This document shows, piece by piece, positions 54,176 through 64,000 of a stretch of DNA of 64,000 nucleotides (the stretch's first letter is position 1; each line of letters opens with the position of its first letter). Under the pieces are notes generated by a model that was not told the DNA's origin, did not search any database, and saw only the letters and a program-made list of their open reading frames with translations. Origin of the DNA: Sorghum bicolor (taxonomy: Eukaryota > Streptophyta > Magnoliopsida > Poales > Poaceae); contig NC_012873.2 in the NCBI RefSeq assembly GCF_000003195.3, positions 26,854,547-26,918,546 of the forward strand, written 5' to 3'. The position numbers and the translations under genes were made by a program.

Positions 54176-55690
54176 ATGGAAAACCAAGATTCTAAATCGA
54201 TCTATCAATTTGCAACACCTTCGGAAACTGACCTTTTACCATGGGAGTCATCACAGCCTATCCAATCATCCCAGTATAGGTTAAGTTCCAGGTTGATTGC
54301 CATGATTCAAAACCTATCTTTTTCGGGAAAGGAAGACGAAAACTCATATCTTCATATTAGAGATTTTGAGCAAACATGTGACTGTCTTCGCATTGAAGGC
54401 ATTTCTAATAAAACTTTACATTGGAAGCTTTTTCCTTTTTCTTTAAGGGGGGAAGCTAGACAATGGTATAATCAGAAGGTAAGTCAACAACGAGGTGAGT
54501 GGGGAGTTTTACAAGCCAAATTTTGTCTAGATTTTAATCCCTCGACCGTATCGGCGACCTTAGACTCGAAGTCCTATCTTTTAAACAAAAAGATAATGAA
54601 ACTTTGGGAAAATCCTGGAAACATTTTCTGATCTTTTAGAATCTGGTCCAAACCTTAATCTTAAAGACCATGTTCTTTTATTTCACTTTTTTCGAGGTCT
54701 TCAGAAAGATCATAAACAAATGCTACATACAATGTCTAGAGGTTCTTTCTTTCGCATCCCTACTGATGACACTAGAGTGATCCTAGATAGAATCCTAGAA
54801 GCTGAGATGGATAATACCCTTCAGGATGAAACCCACGAAGCCGAAGTAGACACTCTGCCAAATTCTCCATATACTTTAGCTATCCCAAGTTTTGAGCCAC
54901 AAAAGGAAGAAATTCCACCAACTAACTTCATGCTAGATATAGAATCTGATCTTTTTGCCGATTTTGGAAACATTTCAAACTACCATTCTATTGACAGACC
55001 CCAAAACGGCCATTTTAGCATTTGTTTTCCAACTGAACATCAATTGAGAGAGCTTATCGCAGTCATGAGTAGCGAATGGTTGGAGGAGTCAGAGCTTTCC
55101 TCTGATGTGATCCGTTTGGACACACCTCCTATAACTATACGCGTTGCTTATGATTCTGATCAATTTGATGCTCTCTATAATCCTGTTGTGGGGATCAACA
55201 TCATGTCTGAATCTTTTGCACTTAAATTATTTAAAAATTTGGTCTTAATCCCCACAACAAAAGTCATAAAGGAATCTTCAGGACGATTAGTCCCCAGTCT
55301 TGGAATTATTAATGTCCTACCCTTATTGGTAGAAGGCTCCATGGTTCATTTGAACTTCTATATCTTTGATACATGGGACTTCAACCTATTGAAAATACAA
55401 CCTTTCTTTTGGAAAAACTTTTAATTTTCAAATAACGATTTCACACTCCTTAAATAATAAGGCTGAGTCATATCTTTTGCCTGATCCTATGGAGGAGGTA
55501 AGGCTGCATCTCTAGAGCTTTTAGATGAACCAGACTTAGAAGACGAAGCTCCTTTCTTCACAGAAGAAGAGGCCAAACCTTATGAACCTGAACCCTTAGA
55601 CGAGTTTGCAGAAACACCTAGACCTCCAATAGAACTTAAAGCTTTACCACCTGGTCTTATCTATGCTTTCCTAAACAATAATCCAGAGTT
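54176..55690 (+). pseudogene. Element D gag-protease, broken
   Basis: ATG 54176-54178 (MENQDSKSIYQFATPSETD), homologous to gag of B throughout: gag domain, then the protease-like part NPVVGINIMSESF ... VHLNFYIFDTWDF. Frameshifts near 54540, around 54630 and at about 55390, plus indels up to 55500, break it. Unlike B it keeps an open junction to pol: after LDEFA comes ETPRPPIELKALPPG without a stop, which shows the original arrangement was gag-protease fused with, or directly followed by, pol. Confidence 0.88.
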
Positions 55691-55694
55691 TCCT

Positions 55695-56096
55695 GTGATC
55701 ATTAGTGATAAACTCACTCAGGAGCAAACTCTGCGATTGATGACCATTCTTGAGAAACATCACTCAGTTTTCGGCTACTCATTCCAAGATCTTACAGGAA
55801 TCAGTCCTATGATTTGTACCCATCGTATTCCAATAGATCCTTCTGTTTCACCTTCTCGAGAGCCCCAACGTAGACTTAAAAACGCAATGAGAGAGGTAGT
55901 TAAAAAGGAAGTGATAAAGTTGCTTCATGCAGGGATTATATATCCTGTGCCGCACAGTGAGTGGGTGAGCCCAGTTCAAGTTGTGCCTAAAAAGGGAGGC
56001 ATGACTGTTGTTACGAATGAAAAGAACGAGCTAATTCCGCAACACACTATCAGAGGGTTGCGGATGTGCATAGACTATAGAAAACAAAACAAAGCC
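55695..56096 (+). pseudogene. Element D reverse transcriptase, N-terminal fragment
   Basis: Reads [70 protein letters not shown] and LRMCIDYRKQNKA, then stops where the LTR of E begins at 56102. No catalytic aspartates remain in the window. The insertion point falls in the fingers subdomain. Confidence 0.9.
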
Positions 56097-56101
56097 ATGA
56101 G

Positions 56102-57332
56102 TGTTGATATTTGGTAACGCCATTAGAAAATGATCCGCAAGCGCACGGATATCGGTGAGCATTTCACCCGGGTGGTTATCCAGAGTATCGTATTTATATT
56201 TTTACCACTGGGAGAAAGGGTGCATCTGACTAACCAAATCTATTGCTACTACCCTTTAGGCTACAAAGAATGTTTCTCGATGTGAGCGATGTATAGAGAA
56301 AACTGCAACCGTAGTCTCGTTCTAACCTTGGTAAGGATGATCTACTGTTCTATTGGGGAAGCTTACGGAATCTAGACACCACAAAGGATGTTCGACCCAC
56401 ACCTATAAACCCTACCTGTCCTGCTAACAAGATGTGGGCTGCAAAGGTAACTCAGAAATGTCACGTTCCTCACTACTACCATGGTCCAGCTAGTCAGGGG
56501 ATATCTACGAGTACCCTAGCCCAAACACCATGTTTACGCTAGCAATGATTACTCTAAACTCAACCGGAAGAGATTAAAGTAAACTCATAAACCAAAGAAC
56601 AATGAAACAAGAACTTACTAGAATTTAGAAGTCGAATTACTGAAGAATCCTAGGAGCAAGCTTCGGGTTAGGAGAACTTGATCCCGCAGGTACAACCTTG
56701 GAGTAGACACCGACAGGCCGGGCTTCCTCCGATCTACACCTCCACTCTATCTCTCTCAATCTAGTAGAAACTAGAAGATCTAATTCTACTCACATTGGAT
56801 GCTAAGCCTAAAATAAATATTTAATTAGAGGAGAGGTATTCCTTCGAGGGCTCCTCTCAACTCTATGATGAACATGTTCTCCTCCAGGGGCCAGGGGGTA
56901 TGGTTATATAGTCCTTCCAAGTGAATATGGGCCGTCGGATCAAACCGACATTGATTGAACAGTTATCGTTGATCCTTTAGGTCGGTGGAGCGTAATCCCA
57001 AAAGAGAGTCATGATTGGACTCCAGGTCAGGGCGAGCGCCCAAGGGGGGAGGGCGGGCGCCCTGCCCCCGGGCCCATTCGCCTTCCCGTTCGTTCTCGTG
57101 GCTTCTGGAGTATTCTAGATGACAGAAAATTGCGCGGCACGTTAATATCTCTATGTAATCCCGACGTGTGGGCCTTTCTTTTGTATTTCATGATAACCCC
57201 CTGCAGAAATAGACAAACAACAAAGCTCGTATAATTCTGTCACATAAAACCCTAAGTCTGGGTGTTGGTTGCATTTGGATCCTTTTCTTTCTTTATTTGA
57301 TGATTATATTTGGTACTTAAGGACCGTCAACA
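56102..57332 (-). repeat. Element E 3' LTR (1231 bp)
   Basis: Minus strand begins TGTTGACGGTCCTTAAG and ends CGTTACCAAATATCAACA. TATATAA box 56904-56910; two GC blocks at 57030-57041 (one change) and 57051-57062, start to start 21 bases, the near one 120 bases from the TATA box. Right of it is the PPT AAGCTTGGGGGAGT (minus). Confidence 0.9.
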
Positions 57333-57346
57333 ACTCCCCCAAGCTT

Positions 57347-59594
57347 ACCTCTTGCTCGTCCCTGAGCAAGGATGAACTCAAGAATTTCTGCAGTAGTTTT
57401 ATGCCTTAAAAGTAAGATCTCATCTCTGAGTTTAGAGTAAACTTGTTAAGACTTAAAACTTACTCATTTTACCTTTCACCATGGGGCTTGCAACCGTCAC
57501 TTGTGTCTTGAGCAGTTAAAAGATAGAACCGTCAAGTCAAGCGCCATGTCTCTTATTCTTTAATTAACTATAGCTCTGGAGTTTTTGCAAATTTTCAAAT
57601 AAAACTCAGAGATTCCTTGTATGACTCTCTCAAATCTCTCTTTTGTGTTATTTCTGGATCATTTCCAAGGCAGTAATGATATATGCCGTCTCTCGAAGTA
57701 TGAAGTATTTGTGGTATGAGTCATAGTGATATTGCCTTCTCTCTCACCCTACTCTAATAAGGTTTTGGTATCTAGAGCTCATAGGTGGGAGACAGATAAT
57801 ACATACTTACAAGACATTTATTGCATAGTCAAACCAAGGATCTAGAGAAACAAGTCAATAAGTCAAATCAAGATGTGCATGTGTGGCGAGTGAATGGTGT
57901 ATGGTGATGATGGTGATAACAATGGTGAAAATCTAATTCTACTTTTGCTCCTTTAAGGGGATACATACCTTTCTTGCTCTTTTGAAACTTTTTTTGAGGA
58001 GAATGAGATGCTCTATATTTTATTTTTCTTTCCTCTCAAGTGGGTATCTCATACCCCTAATTCTACTGTCGGACACTTGTCCATTTTTACCTCTCTTCTC
58101 ACTTTTTCTTTTCTTTCGAGGTTCCGGGCACTTGCCCCTTTTTATTTCCTCGTATCCTTTTTTTCTTTTTTAGAGCACTCATCTCCTGAAATAATATAGC
58201 AAGTGGTAGTAACCAAGATAACTCGAGCATTTATTCCACAGGGAATAACAGGGATAGGATAATGTTTTTGCCTATTCTCTCCCGGATTAGGAGTAGAATA
58301 CTTTTGGGTGAATCTAGAGATGGAAATGAGTGGATATATGTGGATGCGTACTTCCGGAGTAGAAGTAGCATGGGTGAGTGAACGTGCAAGTGAATCTTGA
58401 TTTTAACCACATGACAAGCTCCTAAGGGTGTACACAGCTTGACCACACTCAATGCTCATAAGCAGTAAAAAGTAAATGTGTGGCTCAAAGTCTAGCAAGC
58501 ATGTATATATGGCTGTGCTAGGAATTTAAACTCTCATCATACAGGAACTCATCATGTGTTATTTTAAAGATTTTCAAAGATAAAATTCTCTAGAATTCTA
58601 GCATCTCTAGGAACAGATAAACAGCAGCTCAACCTTCCCATATCATATCCGTTAACGTCTTAGACTTTATATCAAGTACTCATCCCACAAGTTCAGGTTT
58701 AGAGCAGGTTTAAATTATAACAGTTATGCCTTAGAGAGATTTCAATTTTGAGAACTAATCATGGCAGAGCAACTATTCATCATTTCCATGTGAGAGCTTA
58801 TCATGAGGGTTCATAGCAAACTTTATTTATTTATTTATTTAGCAAAGTAAGCAAAGATATATATAAACACAAAATTTCTATTTGGGTTTTCATGATTATG
58901 CATCTTTTTATTATTTGAGTAAAGTATAAACACGAGTCGAAACACTTAGCTGGATAAATAGGGGTGCTCTCCCCCATGCTGGATTTTGACGTAATTTCTT
59001 CTGATGTAGCTAGCAGGTGGCGGAGATGTATTTGAATGTCAGCAGCACCCTCACAGTGATTAGGATGTCCTCCGTCTGCTAGTCTTCTTTGATCCTTGAA
59101 TTCTGTGGAGCTCAAATAGACTACAAAGCTTTGTGGACTGGTAAAGTGTTAGCATAAATATCTAGCCTTTATCATTTTGAGCCTCCTCAATAAATTTTAT
59201 TTATTTAGCAGGATCATGCACTTATTATTTATATTTTTATTGTAAGATGAAAACATGTTTATTTTATGCCACCACAGTGAATGTACCTATAGGTTTTATG
59301 CCATGAGCATACTCACATGGGGCTTAATATTTTTAACATTTTTATTTTCTTTTCGAGATGATATGAACCTGATTAACTAAGCAAACTATTTTATATAATT
59401 GAAAGGAAAAGGATAACTACCAAGTTTACCTCTTGGCAAGGCGTTCGGTGTTTTTAAGTCCTCCGAATTGGACTCTCCGTTTTCTCAGTCATCCTGGGAT
59501 TCACTAGATGGCGTAGTCGGTGGTTCCGGCGGTGCCTCCTCTTCGTGTATAACTATCTTCTTTTCCTGACTCGGTGCTACGGTCTCCTAAGTCT
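57347..59594 (-). other. Element E gene-free 3' region
   Basis: 2.2 kb of A/T-rich sequence with pyrimidine tracts (58010-58180) and a PPT-like AGCATGGGGGAG (minus, about 58969). The ORF at 58831-59115 (minus) has no recognised domain. I find no RT or integrase motif on either strand. Confidence 0.6.
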
Positions 59595-60274
59595 TCAGAC
59601 CTTATCACTTCTCCTTCGTAGTCTACCCATCCGTCCTTGATGATTTGCCTCCTTTGGTTTCAGTTGCATTGCCTTCTTTAGAGGGAAGTGCATGTGGACT
59701 TCTCCGGTTCCAATATAGATGATGGCTTTGATAGTGTTGAGGAACGGTCTTCCAAGGATGGTAGATGGATCGTACTCGTCTTCTCCCATGTCAATGACCT
59801 AAAAATCATCTAGAGCTAAATATATATTGGTTGTAGGGGCATGGTTCCATGCAGGAGCTGATAAGTGACTGTGGACATTATGTTGTCATCAGATCCGGTG
59901 TCGTAGAGTGTCTTTTGAAAAGAGTATCCATTGATTGTGCACTCGATGCTTGGAACACTAGGGTCGTCCTTCTTGATCAGGAAAGGCGACTTGAGTCGAC
60001 GATCTTGATCTCCTCCAACAAGGATCCAATATTCTAAGTCTTCTGGACAAGACTTCTCACCGTCTTCATCCTTTAGGTGCATTATTTAATTAGGTGTGGA
60101 CCTTGACGTCTGCACCTCTTGATACGGTGTTACCCATGTTCTTCGTTTGCCCAGCAGTTCGAAGTGCGGTGTTGGCAATATCCTGCTCAGTGTGTTTGTG
60201 CTCGTAGATCCAAGTCCTTCACTTGGTGGAATCTGGGAGTTGTAAAGCTCCTTCAGGTTTTGCTCGGAGTGCAC
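59595..60274 (-). pseudogene. Element E protease region (Athila type), broken
   Basis: Minus-strand pieces in order: a 62-codon start (60086-60274), then DLEYWILVGGDQDRRLKSPF and the active-site part TLYDTGSDDNIMSTVTYQLL (60082-59816) with an intact DTG, then VIDMGEDEYDPSTILGRPFL (59595-59800), the usual end of retropepsin in this clade. Between YI and VIDMG about 30 residues normally present are missing and stops occur, so the enzyme is not functional. Basic, acidic and lysine-rich tail follows. Confidence 0.8.
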
Positions 60275-60408
60275 CTGCTCATAGAGACAAGGCAGAGATC
60301 AAGTGCATGGGCCCTGTTGGTGGAAAACACCAACAAAACCAAAGGTGTATTTGTTCTTCTCTAACCTTAAACATAGTGAGCAAGACAAAGTTGATGGATC
60401 ATGAGTGT

Positions 60409-63400
60409 TGTAACACCCCAGTGTTATGGTTGCATCAATCTTGTGCATAGCATGAGCATCATCATCTACTGAAAGCATACCATGATCATCATCTATCTTG
60501 AGCCATGCCATTCTTTGCAAATATGTGTTTTAAATTGCTTAAATAGGCTCCCTAGGCTTATGTTTGAGTGAACCATGCTTATGTTTGTGTGCTATGCTTT
60601 GTTAAATAGTTTATCTATGCTTAACTTAACTTTGGGAACAATGTTCATGTTGATCACTTCTCCAAAATAGTCACTTAAGTCATACTTATGCAAATAGGCC
60701 CTAAAAACCTCTTTTGCTTAGGCTTTTAAAAAGTGCTTCATAAAATGTTTGCATGTCAAAACTTTCTAATGAAAAGTTGTAGAAAATTTTATAAGGAACA
60801 AAAGTTGTTTTATGGCCATCTCATGAAAATGATCACAAATAGCTCAAAACTGACCTACAAGGCAAATTTGGGGCTGTTTCCAACACCTAGAAAATTTTCT
60901 AAGTCCGGGAACGCAAACAGTTTGCTCGATCGATTTTGAAAACTTCATACCTCTCAATCTAGGCCAATCTAGCTTTTGCTCTAGTTGACAAAGTTGTAGA
61001 TCACGGCTAGTACTCCACCTTTGTCAACTACATCAGGTCCTAATTCGCTCTAGTTTGGGAGTAAATCGTTATCAAAGTAGCTCTGTCAGTCGGCTATCGT
61101 TTTGTCTGAATCATAATTGAGCTCACCGACGTGGCCGACCGGTGGCAGAGCAACGGCGACATTTGTCGTCCGTACATCGTTCCTGGCCCCGCTCGTCAGC
61201 TCCTAGCACGCGCATGTCATCCACGGCGACACCCCGAGCCGAATGGACGCGTCCTTTTCCTCTCTGCCTCGCCTCACTCGCCAGAAGAGCGCCCGCAGCG
61301 AGCTCACCGTCGCGAGCTCACTCCGGCGAGCTCGTATGCGCTCCTCACTGCGTCTCAGCCCACCAAACTCCACCCACAGCTCCGCCGTGAGCCGCTCTTC
61401 ACTTCCCACCCTCTAGCTCGCCGCGAAACCCACCGGTGAGCCGCCATTCCCTTCTTCCCCCAAATCGGGTCGCCACGACCACCTTTTCCGACGAACTCAA
61501 TGGCGAGCCCTGTGAAGCCGCTCGTCTTCTCTGGTTAGGTCCTAGAGGTAGAGTAGGTCCTTAGCAAGCGTTTGCGCCACTTGGTGGACGCTCTACCGAA
61601 CTCTCCGTCGCCGGACACGATGCGCAGCGCCGCCGTGTTTCCGCCGGAGATGGGTGCTCTCGTGGCCAGCGTGTTCCACGAGGTTTCAAGCCAAGCCGCG
61701 TACCTAGGAAGCTTCGCCGTAGTCCGCTGGTGCTGTAGAAGGCCTTAGGTCACGTTCTACCGGCCCGAGGGCTCTGGCGTAACGCCGAGCACCTCCGCCG
61801 AGCCGCCATGGTCGACGGCGAGCCCCTTCCGGTGGCTCCGCCATGGGGAAAACGGGGTCAATCGAGTCGCTAGAGTCTGGGGATCACGTTGGTGCCCCTG
61901 GTTTGGCCGGAGACCTCGCCGTCGCGGAGAAATCGCCGGCGAGAGTCGCCTCGGCCGTGAAGGAGAAGAACCTGACATGCGGGGTCCACTGTCAGTGTCA
62001 CGCTCCTTCCCTACTTTTCTTTTATTCAAATCTGGATTTTTGGCTTTCTTGCAAAAATCATATCTCCTGTTTCTGAGATCCAAAAATTGTGAAACCAATT
62101 TTGTGGTATTCCTTGAGATGGCTAGTTTTTAATAAAAATATAAAATGGACCATGTTTTCTGGAAAAATTTTTATTAAGGATTTAATCTTGTTATTCATGG
62201 ATAAATTCATATATCTTGTTATACTGCTTAGTTTGCTCTGAAAATTTTATGGTAGTCTCTATGTGGTACTAGGGTGCTTTGATAAATATTTCATGATTTT
62301 TGGAGTACTGCAGTTTTGATATGTAATTTAGGATTGAAATTTGGCTTGTTTCCTTGATTAAATCATATAAAATAATTGGTGTTTATGCCGGTGCTCTACT
62401 TTGGTAGTACACCTTGGCACATGTTAAATAATCTGAAATCTGTTGTTTGACACCATGTAAGTCATGTTTCTGAATTTATGAAATAAACACCTTGGCACAT
62501 GTTAAATACATTTCTTTAATTTGGTATGTGCAATTGTCCTGAAATTTTTATGGTGATGCTTTGATGCTACACTTGTACCTCTGTAATGTTTGTAGATTTT
62601 TCTGAGTACTTTGACTAAGCATCTTGTAATTATGCTCCTATCTAGAATTAATTGATAAATGTCTTGTTAAGTAAATGTTTGAGGGTGGTCATCTGATGTT
62701 CTGGTAGCCTTGTGATATGCTTGTGCTCAGAACCCATGTGGTTGGCATGGTTTATCTTTTGGGTATGTCATCAAATAATTAATTATAGGGTTAAAGGCTG
62801 TTCTGGACAGCAAGGGAGCAATTTAATTTTACTTAATGATAACTTGGTTTTCTGGGAAACTTGTCTAAATCAAAGTTGTGGTTTAAAATTGAGGTCATTT
62901 GGCCAAGTAGTTTAAAAGTTATAACTGTTCCAAGTTGGGTTCCAGAAATAGGTACTCTCTGTTTTTCCTGGAACAGAACATGGAACTTTGTTTAAATGAC
63001 TTGTTTAATTTATGAATCTTGCTGTAATATTTAAAGATGATTTGTAGACAATTTCATAAGCTTTCCAGAATGTCTTCACTCATGCTTGTTAGATCTGCCT
63101 AGCACTAGTTATGATCTATTTACTGAGCTACTCCTACTTTATGATGCTTGCTGTATAGGTTATCATGATAGGTTTTGGGCTAAGTTAACTTGTTAACTTG
63201 TGAGAACTTGTTATAACTATGTTACTCCGTAAATGAAGTGCCCAGTGAGTCCATTATGTTATCAAGCATTCATTCCTTTGTATGCACACTTTCTCATCCA
63301 TCGAGCATGCAATAGGTGCATCGGACGCAACAGCCTCCTTCGATCTGCAAGTGAACCCCGAAGGCCAGGAGGGCAGCCAAGAGGTGGAGGTCCAGCCAGT

Positions 63401-63611
63401 CGGACTCGAGGAGCCCGAAGAAGAAGTTGAGTGCCCAAATCATGAGCCAGCTTCGTTCGTGAAAGGCAAGCCCCGGAGCATTCTAAGCCTCCCTCTACTT
63501 TCGAAAGTTTATTTAATATGTTATATCTATTGCTGCATTAAGTATAGGAGTTGCGATGCAACCTTTGCTGCATTGTACTCCATCCTTCTCCACATAACTC
63601 ACCACACTTTG
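60409..63611 (+). mobile_element. Element F: Tekay-type LTR (M subfamily), interrupted by O
   Basis: It begins TGTAACACCCCAGTGTTATG at 60409 in the leader of E (the uninterrupted host reads CATGAGTGTAAC at 5138). It follows M's layout: CpG-rich block 61120-61990, A/T-rich stretch 62000-63230 without genes, acidic ORF from 63316, conserved block GGCAAGCCCCGGAGCATT near 63465. It is cut by the Tat LTR of O at 63612, so whether it is a solo LTR or the 5' LTR of a full element cannot be told. Putative TSD AGTGT (60404-60408). Confidence 0.85.
63316..63520 (+). CDS. Conserved acidic ORF in LTR F
   Basis: After GAGCATGCAATAG the frame reads ASDATASFDLQVNPEGQEG, acidic part LEEPEEEVECPNHEPASF, then VKGKPRSILSLP. 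It is open further into element O (to 63761) only by chance. An upstream in-frame ATG (63282) exists before the AG. Compared with M, differences in the acidic part are frequent but length and core are kept. Confidence 0.5.
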
Positions 63612-64000
63612 TGTGGGGGTATAAACCCCTATACCCTTACGGCTAGACTTCAGCCAGGAAGCTTGGCCCACTACGAGACGAGTTCAAGGCTTGATCCGAC
63701 AGCTCGGAGTTTCGCGCAAGGAAACAAGACGTGGAGATCAAGCAGGATTCTAGTCGGTTAGAATAGGAATTGATATCGAACTATCTATGGCAATTGTAAC
63801 CGACTAGGATTAGTTTCCAGATCTGTAACCCTGCCCTCCAGACTATATAAGGAGGGGCAAGGGACCCCCCTAGGACAACATATATTCTCTCAGCACAAAT
63901 CAATACAACCAGACGCAGGACGTAGGTATTACGCCAACTCGGCGGCCGAACCTGGATAAAAAGCTTGTCCGTGTCTTGCGTCACCATCGAGTTCGTAGTT
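63612..64000 (+). mobile_element. Element O: Tat-type LTR (plus), at window edge
   Basis: TGTGGGGGTATAAACCCC at 63612 opens an LTR matching, in the opposite orientation, the 3' LTR of G (17967-18353, 387 bp), so it ends at or just past the window edge. TATATAA box 63844-63850, followed by AAGGAGGGGCAAGGGA and a transcript-start-like CAACATATATTCTCTCAGCAC. It may be a 5' LTR or a solo LTR. Putative target site CTTTG (63607-63611). Confidence 0.85.

Larger units (their letters stand above)
37232..56101 (+). mobile_element. Element D: Athila retrotransposon (plus), split by C and cut by E
   Basis: Plus-strand order: 5' LTR (37232-37967 and 53592-54041), tRNA-Asp PBS, gag-protease (54176-55690), start of RT to 56096, where element E begins. 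Element C (37968-53586) sits in the 5' LTR. Gag is about 92% identical to that of B by eye over the first 150 residues. The 3' half lies beyond E, outside the window. The element is defective: several frameshifts in gag. Confidence 0.9.
56102..60408 (-). mobile_element. Element E: reduced Athila-like retrotransposon
   Basis: Minus strand: 3' LTR 56102-57332, PPT 57333-57346, a 2.2-kb stretch without genes, then a protease region (59595-60274) and a leader-like stretch to 60408, where LTR F is inserted. No RT, RNase H or integrase is found between protease and 3' LTR, so it is either internally deleted or a non-autonomous relative relying on Athila proteins. H looks like the same family. Putative target site ATGAG (56097-56101); partner outside. 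Confidence 0.8.

Noticed and set aside
58831..59115. A small gene in element E (94 codons, minus)
   Set aside because: No recognisable content, A/T-rich tail, in the gene-free 3' region; the homologous part of other elements could not be compared.

Overview
This window is heterochromatic plant DNA, almost certainly from a grass (Poaceae). I see no host gene in it. Every kilobase can be assigned to nested LTR retrotransposons of the Ty3/gypsy superfamily: Athila-type elements with tRNA-Asp primer sites, a Tat-type element with a second RNase H and an antisense extra gene, a Tekay/Del-type chromovirus with very long (about 4.5 kb) LTRs, and a further chromovirus-like element. The grass assignment rests on this combination of families and on the very long TGTAAC...GTTACA LTRs. 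I cannot name the species.

I use letters for the elements. Layout from left to right: A (chromovirus-like, minus, 1-5097, cut by the window edge) sits inside H (Athila-like, minus, 5098-7108). H sits inside B (Athila, minus, 7109-17058), which also holds solo LTR I (11044-14021). B lies in J, a fragment of a Tekay-type LTR (17059-17966). G (Tat, minus) runs from its 3' LTR at 17967 to 37231. It is split in its integrase C-terminus by solo LTR N (21419-35240), which is split by solo LTR M (24247-34138), which is split by solo LTR L (28218-33506). D (Athila, plus, from 37232) is inserted in the RT/RNase H region of G. Its 5' LTR is split by C, the only complete element (37968-53586, plus), and its RT is cut by E (Athila-like, minus, 56102-60408). 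E is interrupted by F (Tekay-type LTR, plus, 60409-63611), which is interrupted by O (Tat LTR, plus, 63612 to the edge). The deepest stack, J>G>D>E>F>O, is six layers. Matching 5-bp target-site duplications support I (TGATT), N (GGGCG), M (CTGGC), L (TGGGA) and C (TAGAG).

Nearly all coding regions are broken by stops and frameshifts. The five in-frame stops in C can each be explained by one C-to-T transition at a CAG/CTG site, as expected from deamination of CHG-methylated DNA.

Four signals go beyond routine annotation. (1) Five of the six independent Tekay-type LTR copies that reach the position (and both LTRs of C) carry a short acidic reading frame behind a splice-acceptor-like AG; codon comparison between families shows mostly synonymous differences. 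(2) The 5' leader of C has a 100-bp tandem repeat whose hairpins show compensatory changes and which duplicates a strong splice donor, while acceptor-like CAGs directly abut the ATGs of orf0 and gag. (3) Athila element B has an internal promoter-like module with the same layout as its own LTR U3, in front of an unrecognised ORF at the env position. (4) The Tat element carries an antisense, intron-containing gene with its own TATA box and poly(A) signals.
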